Counted from the stretch's first letter, positions 44,092 through 53,631 are shown. The stretch is DNA of 64,000 bases from Acidiflorens sp963841945 (GCA_963841945.1 CAWJFC010000024.1:7657-71656); one strand, 5' to 3'. The notes: generated by a model from the sequence alone, not told the origin. Numbers and translations: made by a program.

Positions 44092-46878
44092 TCAGAAACC
44101 CAAACCTATGCCCATCCCAAGGCCCTGGTCCTTCTCCGGCCGCTGTGACCTGGCTGCCCTCTGCTGCTCCATTGGCGCAATCGTCTGTTCCGGCTTGTGT
44201 GCGCTCTTGTGCGAGACTTCGTGCCCAAGAGCCTGCGGCAGCTTCTCGCGGCTGTTTGTAAAGATCTGCGCGTCCCACTGGCCACGCGAAACCGAGACAT
44301 ATGCCATGCGGCTATTGAGCAAGTCTTTCGCCGCAACTTCCGTATCCACGTGAATGAGTACGCGCTCGGCGGTCTGTCCCTGGCTGGAATGACTGGTAAC
44401 GGCATAGCTGTGGTCAAGGTGCGGATGACGTTGGGGCTCGTAGTCCATACTGCACCCGCTATCGAGCTTCAGCCGCATCGCTCCGTCCGGTGCGATGCTT
44501 TCCACTATGCCGAGTTCACGGTTCGCAATCTTCAGTTCATGATTGGGCGCTGTAAACTGAATGCGGTCTCCAGCCGAGAATGCCCTGTCCTGTTCGCGAT
44601 ACACCGAGACGCCCATCTGGCGGCGCGGGTCATAGGTCGTTTCCCTTCCATCCCCGCGCAACACCGTGAGCCGATTGTTTTGCGCGTCGATGCTCTTGAC
44701 GCGCGTGTATTCGCCCTTCGGAATGCCAGTCTCCCGCGAACCGCGCGAATAGCGCAGAATGTCGTCAACTTGGTATCGCTGTGCCCAGGAACGATCCGCT
44801 CCAGTCATTTCCTGACGCGGCAGTAGTGTTTGGACGGAGTGCTCTTCTCTGCTCACTACTCCGCGCGCTTGCAGCTCGGCATGGATGCGCTGATTAATCT
44901 CGGTGCGCGATAGATTGTCGGGCGACACTACGAGCGTGCCCTCCGGCGCCTTGGCGTACTCGCGCGCGATGGCCGCGATGCGCTCGTCGTAATCTTTCAC
45001 TTCATGTACGCGGCCCTGCCGGTCCAGGCTGTTGATGGCCGCACCAACCTGACCATGCGCCAATTGCTCGACAGCCTGCTTTAGCTCCGGGTCTCTCTGG
45101 CGCACGATTTCTTCGAGCCTCATCGTCCGCATTCCGGCTTCCTGGAGCTGTGCGAAAGGACGACCCGCTTCGACCGCTTCATGCTGCCGCGTGTCGCCTA
45201 CTAGCAAAACCCGGTCGCTCGCATGAAGCCGGTCCATGAACTCGTGGATCTGGCGAGTCGAGGCGAGAGAAGACTCGTCGAGCACATAGAGTTTCTTCTC
45301 GCCTGTGTCCGGCTGTTCTCCCCGCGCGAGATGCCGTTGCAACGTCAAGGTCTCGATGCCCGCCTCGGCCAGCTTCTGCGCAGCACGTGAGGTGGGAGCA
45401 AAACCTTCGACCTTGTAGCCTTCCGCCTGCAATCCTTCGCGGATTACGGCCAGTGTCGTTGTTTTGCCAGTGCCAGCGATTCCATCCAAGCCAACGATCT
45501 TCTCGCGACTTACAAAAATGTCGTCCACTACTCGGAGCTGTGACGGACTCAACTCCGTATGGCGGTCCTCGATCGCAATCCGCAGCGAAGGCGAAACGAG
45601 CATCGGATCGCGGTAGGTGCGCCGATTGCCGCTCTGCATCCGTCCGATGATCTCCTGCTCCATGCGGATCATCTCAGCGGTGGTATAGACAGGCGCAGCG
45701 CGGCCTTCTACATGACGAACGGCAACGAACTCCCCCCGCTGAACGCGCAGCGCAAATTCCTGCCGCACTTGCCCGTACGTTGCTTCCGCCATGCTACGGC
45801 TGATCGCTGCCTGCAAGATGCTTCGCTCGTCCTGCACAGCAGACCTCTCAAAGACGTGATTGCGGGCGTAGGTAACGGCCTGTCGTTCAGGCTGAAGCTC
45901 GCTCTTGTTCGACTGCGGTGCATGAATCTGGGTATGTTCGCGTGCCTGGGCGACAATCCGATCCGCTTGATTGCCGTGTTGTTGGGCCAGTTCACGGTGC
46001 CGCTGCAACACCTCTTCCGGGGAATGAATCGCTTTGCTGTCCCGCGTGCGATGGGCAGCAACCTGTGCCGCACCCGCGCCTTCTCTTCCAATCTCCTGCA
46101 AGTGCCGCTTGATCTGCTCCCGTCTGGGACTGGATGCATCAAGGTATTCCTGCGTGTAGCCCTTAATTTCCGGCTGGCCATGCTTACCTTTCTCGATCTC
46201 ATAGCCCATTCCCTGTAGCCGCATCGCAAGTTCGGAACGATACACACTGGTTGCATACTGCTGCGACTGGAAAAGACTTCGCTCCTGAAGAGCTCGCGTT
46301 TCGCCGCTTTCACGCTCGGTCATATTGAAAATGACCGCATGAGTATGAAGTTGCGGCGCGGCATACCCATCCACCGGGCGAGCAGTGTCATGCTCGAAGG
46401 TGGCGGCTATGAATTTTCCCGTCGTCTGCGGCGCGTGGATGTTGCCGATCCGCGCTTGCGTATACCGTTCCAATTCGTCAAGCGCTACCCGAACACTCTC
46501 ACGGTGCGCCAGACGTACACGTTCATCGCCACCGACGAGCGCGGTGAGAGAGACAGATTTCGGCGCTGAAAATGTCGCATCCCACCCGGCGCGATGTTCG
46601 ACGCTGGTGATTTCCTTGCCGTACTCGTTGTCGTAGGTCTTTGCAGGCTGGTGCTTCACGAGCTGCGCGGCGCTTTCAGGATGCTGCCCTTCGCTCAATC
46701 GAGCGAATTCCTCGGCACCAACGGAACCGCGCAATCCCCACTCCTGGGCGAGCCTTCCCTGCCATTCGCTGTGCACGTGCGCGTCATGACTCCAGTAGTT
46801 CTGTTTTTCCGACACAAACTCGCGCGCGTGGTAGGTGCGCGCCTGTCCTGCCGATAATGCTTTGGAGATGGTCAACAT
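44092..46878 (-). CDS. MobF-family conjugative relaxase (TrwC/TraI-like) with helicase domain
   Basis: A 928-residue relaxase that nicks oriT and unwinds DNA for conjugal transfer. The start MLTISKALSAGQARTYHAREF is the conserved MobF N-terminus (tyrosines at 16 and 28), so ATG 46878 is chosen over an in-frame TTG at 46977. The three-histidine metal site is H163 (FEHDTAR) and H178-T-H180 (QLHTHAVIFN). The C-terminal half is a RecD-like helicase: Walker A GIAGTGKTTT, VLDESSLAS, LVGDTRQHEAV, and motif VI region YAVTSHSSQGQTAERVLIH, then a short disordered tail. No coupling protein or secretion genes follow. Confidence 0.95.
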   Translation of the reverse strand: MLTISKALSAGQARTYHAREFVSEKQNYWSHDAHVHSEWQGRLAQEWGLRGSVGAEEFARLSEGQHPESAAQLVKHQPAKTYDNEYGKEITSVEHRAGWDATFSAPKSVSLTALVGGDERVRLAHRESVRVALDELERYTQARIGNIHAPQTTGKFIAATFEHDTARPVDGYAAPQLHTHAVIFNMTERESGETRALQERSLFQSQQYATSVYRSELAMRLQGMGYEIEKGKHGQPEIKGYTQEYLDASSPRREQIKRHLQEIGREGAGAAQVAAHRTRDSKAIHSPEEVLQRHRELAQQHGNQADRIVAQAREHTQIHAPQSNKSELQPERQAVTYARNHVFERSAVQDERSILQAAISRSMAEATYGQVRQEFALRVQRGEFVAVRHVEGRAAPVYTTAEMIRMEQEIIGRMQSGNRRTYRDPMLVSPSLRIAIEDRHTELSPSQLRVVDDIFVSREKIVGLDGIAGTGKTTTLAVIREGLQAEGYKVEGFAPTSRAAQKLAEAGIETLTLQRHLARGEQPDTGEKKLYVLDESSLASTRQIHEFMDRLHASDRVLLVGDTRQHEAVEAGRPFAQLQEAGMRTMRLEEIVRQRDPELKQAVEQLAHGQVGAAINSLDRQGRVHEVKDYDERIAAIAREYAKAPEGTLVVSPDNLSRTEINQRIHAELQARGVVSREEHSVQTLLPRQEMTGADRSWAQRYQVDDILRYSRGSRETGIPKGEYTRVKSIDAQNNRLTVLRGDGRETTYDPRRQMGVSVYREQDRAFSAGDRIQFTAPNHELKIANRELGIVESIAPDGAMRLKLDSGCSMDYEPQRHPHLDHSYAVTSHSSQGQTAERVLIHVDTEVAAKDLLNSRMAYVSVSRGQWDAQIFTNSREKLPQALGHEVSHKSAHKPEQTIAPMEQQRAARSQRPEKDQGLGMGIGLGF

Positions 46879-47422
46879 GCGATAGAGCTCTGGAGCGAGT
46901 GCTGTTGTATAGCTTAGACTAACTATGCCTCGCAAGAGATGCTCACTGTTTGTATTATTTGTCATTATATTATTCAAGGCTCACCTATTTGGAAAACTCA
47001 TATTTCTTAGATTTACCCTTATTGTATTACTTAGTTCACTTATGTTGCGATCCTACATTGACAATGAGATGGCAAATGTATCGGCGATGTTTATAGAGGG
47101 TAGAAGCAAAGCCGAGACAAACGGCATCGGGGCCCATCGGCACTGCCCATTGCAAGCACGAAAGCCTGTCATTCGCGAGGCTGAGTAGAGGAGGATGGAT
47201 AGACGATGTCCCACCGGAAAGAAATGGAACCAGGGGGCAAGTTACACCATCTTATCAAGCATGATGAGCGAGGCTTCATGGCTCACTGAGCGATCGTCAA
47301 AGCCGCGATTTAGGATCGTGTAAAGGGAGCACATAAGAGCCGTCACCGAGAAGAGACTTCTTGTGATACACATACCGAATAACTCAGTCGATCACGGCGA
47401 CTTTTCCTAGCAGTTCCGATGT

Positions 47423-47641
47423 CTAATCCTTACTCGTCTGCCTATGTGAGCCGGAATAGTTGGGCTGCCTTTTGGTGCTCTGCCGCCGAGGGCCAGAGGT
47501 GTTGTCTTCGCCTTTCGTCGCGGGGTCGAATGCGCTGGCTAAGACTGCGGCAATGAGGCGCGAGATATTCGCTTGATGAGGAGGTATATCGCGGACCGAA
47601 GTCACCTGTCGAGAGCGGGCCGTTGGCTTCGACATTGTCAT
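47423..47641 (-). CDS. Doubtful small hypothetical protein
   Basis: A 72-codon frame with a short amphipathic helix (HQANISRLIAAVLASAFDPAT) and a disordered polar tail. There is no good ribosome-binding site and no family. It is listed only because it is the most protein-like frame in the gene-poor region upstream of the relaxase, where small relaxosome accessory genes sometimes lie. Confidence 0.22.
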   Translation of the reverse strand: MTMSKPTARSRQVTSVRDIPPHQANISRLIAAVLASAFDPATKGEDNTSGPRRQSTKRQPNYSGSHRQTSKD

Positions 47642-48831
47642 GGAGTTGGCGAGCTCAATTGGTCACACGTTGGCAGAAGCTTTTGGGTCATCTACGAGAG
47701 GCCGTTTTGCCGGCGCAATCGCCGGCAGATACCGTACTGATCCGACGTCCAATTCCGCTGGCTATCCGATGGCGATACCAGCCATGTGAGGGGCGTAGGA
47801 ACCTCAGTCAGATGCCTGCGAATTCGTGCTTATGAAGCGGTTGCCATTGCGGCTCATGTCCCCGTCAGGGCAACGATTGCCGGAAGACAGAAGAGCGCAG
47901 CCGGTGGAGCAAGAATCCGTCACCTTGAAAGCGAGGAAGGCCATGGGAATCGTGTTTCCCTCTCCGGCGATGGAGCGCTGGAATTGGCACGCGATTGGCC
48001 AGGAATTCGTCAGTTTTCGGGTGCTTGATCGACCCGGAGAAGACGAGAATTTGCGGAGTCTAGATGCATTGTCTTTTCGTGCGCCCGGCTCGGGCAGAGA
48101 GAGACATTCCGAACATGGCGGGAGGGCCTTTCACGGGCGTGGTCCACGGCCTGTCAACGCCCCGGAGCGAAGCGCAGCCGAAGGCGTCCCGCGTTCTTTG
48201 CGGGACGGGGCTTGACGGGTCGTGGTCCCCGCCCGTACCCTCTTCCCGCTTCGGAATGGCTCGTTTCCAATCGCCGGGAAGTCTACTGCTGACGGGCTGT
48301 CGGTTCGCTTTGTGAGTGGTTCTCGCACAGCTTGACGATTGCCGCATTCCGTTCACCGTCTCCAAAACCGCCTATTGTCGTGATCGTATTCCGTCGCAAA
48401 CTCTGCTCGGAGTTTGCCGTGAGAATAGTGGTTCGCGCCTCAGTCCACCACGGCACAGACGCCGGACAAAGCCGAGATGCACACCCAACAGCAGCACAGG
48501 CGCTGGCAACGGCCTCGATCCGCATCAACATGCAACCCTCGACCGATCAATACGTTTACGCGAAGAGCGCCTTGCAGCGCCTGGCGGGAACCCATTAGTT
48601 CCCGCCGTCCCGCAACTGCTTTGTTTTCTGTGGTAACCAATAAGCTCCCAACAGTATACCCACAGCTCCCAATTGGGGATGACGTGTCAACCTTCCTCCC
48701 GGTGCCGGAGGCACCGTAAAAACTCACCCCCACAAACTGGCCTCCGAGAGCGCCACACCACCCAGCCTGGCACCACGCCACCACACATCCGCACGGGATT
48801 CGCCTCACTTCCGGGCAGCGAATGGGCGGCA

Positions 48832-48968
48832 CAATCGGCAGCGCAAGCGCGGCCAATCGGATCGCGATTAGGCCACGGATCGCGCCATAATCGGGATCGG
48901 AAAACGCCGCCAATCGGATCGGGAGCACGGCACGAATCCGCGGCTCATCCCCCCGCAATCGGGAACGC
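48832..48968. repeat. Iteron-like AATCGG(A/G)(A/T)CG repeats
   Basis: Five related sites begin at about 48832 (ACAATCGGCA), 48852 (GCCAATCGGATCG), 48887 (ATAATCGGGATCGG), 48909 (GCCAATCGGATCG) and 48955 (GCAATCGGGAACG). The second and fourth are identical over 13 bases. The spacing is irregular (about 20-45 bp). They could be protein-binding iterons of a transfer or replication origin. Confidence 0.4.
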
Positions 48969-49363
48969 ATCCGCAGCGCAAACGGCAAGGACCGCGCCCA
49001 CATCGACACAACCAAACCCGCAGCTAAAGAAAAATCATTCCGGCCCGCCAGCGCCCACACCGAAACCAGACTACTTGCCTCGCCTCACCCGGCCCCAAAG
49101 GACGCTGTACGCTGTGCCCTAAAACGCAAACGAAAGGTACGCTGCTCTACGGTTGGATCGCGAACGATAATGTACCCGAAGGAAGTGGACCACTTAGAAA
49201 AACTCCCACTCCCGAAACAGTGCAGACTATCGACCGGGAGAAACCAAGTCACAAGCAGAAACAGGAGCACATCATAGAACCGGGCCACTACTGTCGCATC
49301 AGCAGATGACTCCGGGGCTTTTCGCGGAGCCGGAGACGCGCTTTCTCTCGTCGAGGGCGGCAT

Positions 49364-49579
49364 TTAGAGAAGCTCAATATCGAAATCATCTTCTTTCAAT
49401 CGCCGTTTTCGATCTTCTTCCCTGGACTGGAGATAGTGATTTTCGGAAGCACAGTAGGAGGTTTCAATCCTCCTCCGAAACTGTTTTCTTGCCTCCTCGG
49501 GACTCGTGGCTGCTTCTATCCCCCAGAAGTTATTCTTCGAAGGCATGCGTTCGTCGGTCTTCAACACGTATTTGTTCAT
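49364..49579 (-). CDS. Small hypothetical charged protein
   Basis: A 71-residue protein starting MNKYVLKTDERMPSKNNFWG. It is highly charged, with a helical C-terminus (EEARKQFRRRIETSYCASE, EEDRKRRLKEDDFDIELL). ATG 49579 has GAGAAG upstream and is preferred to the in-frame extension to 49708. No family known. It lies 37 bases downstream of the next small gene on the same strand, probably in one unit. Confidence 0.5.
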   Translation of the reverse strand: MNKYVLKTDERMPSKNNFWGIEAATSPEEARKQFRRRIETSYCASENHYLQSREEDRKRRLKEDDFDIELL

Positions 49580-49616
49580 GGCTGCTCTTCTCAAAATGAA
49601 ATCCCGCCTCGCTGGC

Positions 49617-49850
49617 TCATGATGTGCATGAGGACTCTGGGAGAGCCAGACAAAACCATACCTCATGAGCGTAGCGTGGGTCTGCCCGTCTAGACCGAAT
49701 AAAGTCATATGCTGCTCGAATGGCCTCCCCCTCTTCGCTGTACACAGTTGGCAACTCTATGGGGCCAGCATCGTTCCGTTTTAGCCGGAGTTTCCAACAG
49801 TTGCCACAGTCGCAAACCATTACTTCGTGTCCGAGTTTATTCACTTCCAT
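49617..49850 (-). CDS. Small hypothetical protein with Cys pair
   Basis: A 77-residue protein, MEVNKLGHEVMVCDCGNCW..., with C-x-C-x2-C near residues 13-18, a possible but incomplete metal site, and a helix AIRAAYDFIRSR. AAGGAG lies 7 bases upstream of ATG 49850. Not recognised. Cargo of the integrated element. Confidence 0.5.
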   Translation of the reverse strand: MEVNKLGHEVMVCDCGNCWKLRLKRNDAGPIELPTVYSEEGEAIRAAYDFIRSRRADPRYAHEVWFCLALPESSCTS

Positions 49851-49911
49851 CTGTGTCTCCTTCTTCCTTAGAGACTACGGGCGGGCAGTCGCCGGATGAC
49901 GCCGCCAGAGG

Positions 49912-50172
49912 TTAATGCTTTGCCAGACCCATTATGCTCAGGGCACCAATCCAGCCAATGATTCCAAGCACGGTGTCTGCCCAATTGAACGGCTTTGGTT
50001 CCTTCCTCCAGTAGTGCTGCCAACTGAATCCAAGCCAGAACAGGAGAGGAAGCAGTAAAGTCCCTACCATCCCACCCAAGTCGCCTCTCAGTCCGCTACG
50101 AACGAGACCATCCACTGCCGCAAACGCCAGAAACAAGGTCAGACCAAGTCCCTGCCATTTGAATTTCTTCAT
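49912..50172 (-). CDS. Small membrane protein
   Basis: An 86-residue protein, MKKFKWQGLGLTLFLAFAAVDG, with three hydrophobic segments (residues 7-20, about 32-50 and 65-82). GGGAGA lies upstream of ATG 50172, favouring it over the start at 50184. No family recognised. It lies upstream of the two small genes above, on the same strand. Confidence 0.55.
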   Translation of the reverse strand: MKKFKWQGLGLTLFLAFAAVDGLVRSGLRGDLGGMVGTLLLPLLFWLGFSWQHYWRKEPKPFNWADTVLGIIGWIGALSIMGLAKH

Positions 50173-50235
50173 GAGTTCTCCCATTGAGTCTGATACACGT
50201 TTTCAGACTGTGCGTAGTGGATGGTTGCTGATGGT

Positions 50236-50856
50236 CTATCGAATGCTCTGAAGCGGGTCATCCAAGCCCCCCGTGTGAATCCATTTCACGGCATCCTCAA
50301 TGAGGGCTTTCGCGGGATGATGCCCGCGTCCGCCGAGCGGCACACCATACATCGTGCGGTAGATTCCGTTTTGCTGGAATCTTCGGCGCACAGCAGGTTT
50401 GCCATCAGCGCCGAAGGTTTCGACGGTTAGCATAAACTTGCCGTACTCAAAGCTGTACGGAACTGCGGTCGAAGATGTGGATGTTTGTGTCCCTTCGTAG
50501 GTGCCAACCTGTTGACCGGAGGTGTCAGTGACAGTTCCCGATGTGGGTGTTGTGTCGGTAGTGGTTACAACCCGTGTCCCATTGTATGTTGCAGGAGCCA
50601 CGGTGATGACGAACACGGTCTTTATGGAGGGATCTGGGGCCGCATAGCAAACGTCAGGGTATTTCTTCTCCAGGTCTTTACCGGCCCACTTCAAATCTTT
50701 TGACTTAGAAATCCCTTGCTGGACGTTCCCGAGTTTGTCCTCTTGAATGACGGAATAGGTTGTTGCGCAAGGTGGACGCCCGTTGTCCTTATTCTTGGCA
50801 GCCGCGCCCACAGGGATTGCAAGCAACATCAGAATTAGAAGCTTATTCCTTGGCAT
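50236..50856 (-). CDS. Hypothetical secreted protein
   Basis: A 206-residue protein with a signal peptide (MPRNKLLILMLLAIPVGAAA). The mature part has ATTYSVIQEDKLGNVQQGIS, DVCYAAPDPSIKTVFVITVAPATYNGTRV, a Thr/Ser-rich loop (TTDTTPTSGTVTDTSG) and a C-terminal RTMYGVPLGGRGHHPAKALIEDAVKWIH. GAGGAGGAG lies upstream of ATG 50856. This type of short periplasmic protein of unknown role recurs in Acidobacteriota. Divergent from the trypsin-like protease gene. Confidence 0.65.
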   Translation of the reverse strand: MPRNKLLILMLLAIPVGAAAKNKDNGRPPCATTYSVIQEDKLGNVQQGISKSKDLKWAGKDLEKKYPDVCYAAPDPSIKTVFVITVAPATYNGTRVVTTTDTTPTSGTVTDTSGQQVGTYEGTQTSTSSTAVPYSFEYGKFMLTVETFGADGKPAVRRRFQQNGIYRTMYGVPLGGRGHHPAKALIEDAVKWIHTGGLDDPLQSIR

Positions 50857-51181
50857 ACTGTCTCCTCCTCGACATTCTGTTCGCTTTTCATCGGTCCTGC
50901 TACGTTACTTTCGTGACAGCGAGCACATTGCATTTCCCGCTTTTCACCCTCGTGCGATCTCCGACAGGGGACGGACCGCGAGCGTGGAACTCGGGCAAAG
51001 AAAACGCGGGGAATAAGGAGAGGATGACAATTGAGATAACGCGGTTCCAGTAGCGTTTCTTACGTTAATGCACGGCAGGAAGCTAAGGATGACTTCCGTA
51101 ATTGGAGTGGTTCCAGATTACGTGATGGAATTCCATGAGGGAGAGCGCACGTTTGCGTCCCCGGTGGGAAGGACCTCGTTC
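50857..51181. other. Divergent promoter region, no gene
   Basis: Lies between the secreted hypothetical protein (minus) and the protease gene (plus). No promoter pair could be assigned with confidence. The in-frame extension of the protease upstream to 51068 looks non-coding. Confidence 0.4.
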
Positions 51182-52378
51182 ATGAAGTACATGGCAGCCG
51201 TTCTGTTGCTGGTGGCGGCGATGTCGGCGCAGAATGCACCGAGCACGAACAAGGGGCGCCATCTAGATATTCCAGCAATCTCGCGAGAAGCGAATGGGGC
51301 GATTGTCTCAATAGTCATGTCGGACAAGGATGGTCATCCTATCGCCAAAGGCAGCGGCTTTTTCATAAGCAAAGATGGCCACGTCCTGACCAACTACCAC
51401 GTCATCAGGAACGGCAGCTCCGCTGTCATTAAACTTCCTAACGGTGCTTTCTTTGCTGTTGATGGGGTGCTTGCATCCGACAAGGATCGCGATGTCGCCG
51501 TCATCAAAGCGCACGGGAATGACTTTCGCACGTTGACTCTCGGAGATTCCGATCGGCTCCAGGTCGGAGAGGAAGTTGTGGCGATAGGCAATCCCCTTTC
51601 GCTCGAATCGACGGTTTCAAACGGCATTGTCAGCGCGATGCGAACTGTGGAGGACGACGGGGGCAAATTTGTGCAGATCACTGCGCCTATATCTCCCGGT
51701 AGCAGCGGCGGCCCGTTGTTCAATATGGCAGGGGAAGTGGTCGGCATCACGACTTCTCATATCAAAGGCGGAGAGAACCTGAATTTTGCCATCCCCATCA
51801 ACGATGTAAAACCGATGCTACTGGCCCGGTCCTCAAAAGCCCACGCTCTTCCCGATGAACCGGAGCCTGCTGCCGCGGAGCAAACGACCGGCCCTTCTCT
51901 GGCGGACACGCTCCAGTGGATAAAAACCTCCTCCGCTGACGGCTTAGAGATGCACGAGCAATCTATGGACACCTTGATGTACATCTTCCCAGATGGCGAA
52001 CAAAAAAATGTAAGTTATGCCCCATCCTCATGTCAAAACTTCAAGGTCTTTATTCATGTCGAGCATCGAGAAGGGGCAACAAGTACCTCAGTGAACTTCA
52101 TCTTCGGGTTCGATTTGGGATTCGTGGACCCGGGCAGCGTCGAAGAAGAAGACAAGGTAATCAAATTCGGAACCACTGACAACAAGAAGAATATTAACAT
52201 CGTGGTGCAGACAGCCGTGGATCTAGCTCACCTGAAGTCCCATCAGCTAATGTCTAGCGACGATTCCTGGAGAGAACAAGGGTTTTTCTATGTAGGCGAC
52301 AACAGTTACCGCAGCCGCCTTACGAAAGCTTTTAAGCACGCCGTGATCTTGTGCGGTGGGAAACCATCAACGTTCTGA
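51182..52378 (+). CDS. Secreted trypsin-like serine protease (S1C) without PDZ
   Basis: A 398-residue HtrA-like protease. A signal peptide (MKYMAAVLLLVAAMSA) is followed by the protease fold with catalytic triad H73 (LTNYHVI), D104 (KDRDVAVI) and S175 (SPGSSGGPL). After residue 230 no PDZ domain is seen. Instead there is a linker and a C-terminal unrecognised domain of about 160 residues (SLADTLQWIKTSSADGLEM, VEHREGATSTSVNFIFGFDLG). ATG 51182 is chosen because the signal peptide begins there. Part of the integrated element; the substrate is unknown. Confidence 0.85.
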   Translation: MKYMAAVLLLVAAMSAQNAPSTNKGRHLDIPAISREANGAIVSIVMSDKDGHPIAKGSGFFISKDGHVLTNYHVIRNGSSAVIKLPNGAFFAVDGVLASDKDRDVAVIKAHGNDFRTLTLGDSDRLQVGEEVVAIGNPLSLESTVSNGIVSAMRTVEDDGGKFVQITAPISPGSSGGPLFNMAGEVVGITTSHIKGGENLNFAIPINDVKPMLLARSSKAHALPDEPEPAAAEQTTGPSLADTLQWIKTSSADGLEMHEQSMDTLMYIFPDGEQKNVSYAPSSCQNFKVFIHVEHREGATSTSVNFIFGFDLGFVDPGSVEEEDKVIKFGTTDNKKNINIVVQTAVDLAHLKSHQLMSSDDSWREQGFFYVGDNSYRSRLTKAFKHAVILCGGKPSTF

Positions 52379-52417
52379 TGTACGGGAAGAGAGGATTGGC
52401 GTTCAGGAGGTCATAGG

Positions 52418-52600
52418 ATGTGTCGATATGAGGTATTGAAAACGCCAGAGGGGTACGCAGTGCGATTATTGCATGAGGGATTTTCAGCAGCACCCAGAAA
52501 GTCCAACCCCGTGGTTATCTACACAGCACAGGAGCTTTTGGAGTTCATGTTCGCTGACGGTGCTGATTCTCAGTTTATTTCTGGACGAGTTTTCGAATAG
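52418..52600 (+). CDS. Small hypothetical protein
   Basis: A 60-residue protein (MCRYEVLKTPEGYAVRLLHEGF...) with CAGGAGGT upstream of its ATG, so translation is likely. It is mixed alpha/beta with a helix TAQELLEFMFADG. No family recognised. It lies 39 bases downstream of the protease gene and heads a string of small genes. Confidence 0.5.
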   Translation: MCRYEVLKTPEGYAVRLLHEGFSAAPRKSNPVVIYTAQELLEFMFADGADSQFISGRVFE

Positions 52601-52648
52601 AGGGTCGCCAAGCACGAACTAGACCCGCCCGAAGATTTGGAGGTGGCT

Positions 52649-52930
52649 ATGGTACGTCGTTATTACGCAACGTATCGCGTTCGAAGAGCAGAAAGACATT
52701 TCGATATTTCCGCAGAAGGACTCTGCCTCCGTGACATGCCCCCTGTAGAGCTTGCACAAAACCTCGATGAACTCTATGAGGAGATGTTTAAGCGAGGTAT
52801 TGTTCCCGTCGCAGCGCGGCAGATCCCCAGCGAGATTGGAGAAACACTTCGGTTTGAGGTCGATGACGAAATGGTCATCGATCATACAAACACCGTCGCG
52901 AAAACGACGGGGGGGTGGATTCTAAGATGA
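52649..52930 (+). CDS. Small hypothetical protein
   Basis: A 93-residue protein (MVRRYYATYRVRRAERHFDI...). It has a central acidic helix (ELAQNLDELYEEMFKRG) and a beta-type C-terminus (ETLRFEVDDEMVIDHTN). GGAGGT lies upstream of ATG 52649. Not recognised; probably co-transcribed with its small neighbours. Confidence 0.5.
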   Translation: MVRRYYATYRVRRAERHFDISAEGLCLRDMPPVELAQNLDELYEEMFKRGIVPVAARQIPSEIGETLRFEVDDEMVIDHTNTVAKTTGGWILR

Positions 52931-53007
52931 GACGCAAACACAGTTCCGATCGCGGGATAAAGGGACATGGCCGCAGTTCTGGCCCGCGAGCAACCAAAAT
53001 AGCTTAA
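52927..53007 (+). CDS. Possible 26-residue basic micro-ORF
   Basis: The ATG overlaps the TGA of the preceding gene (ATGA, 52927-52930). The product is MRRKHSSDRGIKGHGRSSGP... to TAA at 53005. It is very basic and glycine/serine-rich. The only support is the coupling overlap, so this could be chance. Confidence 0.25.
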   Translation: MRRKHSSDRGIKGHGRSSGPRATKIA

Positions 53008-53024
53008 CGCCGCACGGAGGAGAC

Positions 53025-53492
53025 ATGGAAACCTACAAACGCAGGCGGAGCAGTCCGATTCACGGATTTTGCTACCTCTGCATTTTGGGGTGCTTCATCA
53101 TTTCAATGGCACCAGCCCTGCGTTGCCAAGCACGCGCCAGCCTGAACGAACAGAAGATGTGTTCTGAACGTGCAGAAAAAATGGCCGACCGATGGCGGCA
53201 AAGTGCCGTCTCGCTCGTTAACAAAAATGCCGAAGTCTATCAAACTAATCACTTCCAAAGCGGGCGTTGCCTCGTCGCAATCGAGCAATATGTTCCGCAG
53301 GACAGTAAGATGGTGAGAATCATCGACGCATTTGAGAATCATGCGGTGGGCGATTATCTCGAAATGTACAATGCTTTCCCCAAGCCAAACAGAATTTCAG
53401 TTTGTGAAGTCGGACCCACAAAGTGCTCGTCCCTTTCGGAGTTTCACCATCTAATCCATCAGAAGTTTGGTTTTGCGGACGAGGGACAATGA
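53025..53492 (+). CDS. Hypothetical secreted or membrane-anchored protein
   Basis: A 155-residue protein with ACGGAGGAG upstream of ATG 53025. Residues 15-33 (FCYLCILGCFIISMAPALR) are a signal or anchor segment after a basic start. The mature part is helical and has several cysteines (KMCSERAEKMADRW, SGRCLVAIEQYV, SVCEVGPTKCSSL), suggesting disulphides. No family recognised. Confidence 0.55.
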   Translation: METYKRRRSSPIHGFCYLCILGCFIISMAPALRCQARASLNEQKMCSERAEKMADRWRQSAVSLVNKNAEVYQTNHFQSGRCLVAIEQYVPQDSKMVRIIDAFENHAVGDYLEMYNAFPKPNRISVCEVGPTKCSSLSEFHHLIHQKFGFADEGQ

Positions 53493-53631
53493 AAACATTA
53501 GGTGGGGGAGTCTCCTCAGTGCAATACTGCCAAGCTATTGTCCGCCCCGCCATGTCACAGCGGACGTGATTTCTGAAATTGACAAGAACGCGGGTAGTAG
53601 GAGCCGATGATTTGTTCGTCGGGTGCAGGAT

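Larger units (their letters stand above)
46879..49363. other. 2.5-kb gene-poor region, possible oriT
   Basis: Upstream of the relaxase gene no convincing gene is found over 2.5 kb. The first 200 bases are AT-rich (46960-47060). Perfect hairpins lie at 47709-47726 (GCCGGCG-CAAT-CGCCGGC) and 48185-48207 (CGTCCCGC/GCGGGACG). A series of AATCGG motifs lies at 48832-48961. An oriT for the relaxase is expected in this position, but the nick site could not be identified. Confidence 0.5.

Noticed and set aside
46879..46977. 33-residue N-terminal extension of the relaxase
   Set aside because: MobF relaxases start at the MLTIS sequence; the extension begins with TTG, has no ribosome-binding site and lies in AT-rich non-coding-like DNA.
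48440..49122. Opposing frames of 206 (minus) and 149 (plus) codons in the gene-poor part of the island
   Set aside because: Both have low-complexity composition caused by the AATCGG repeats, and neither has a ribosome-binding site or known features.
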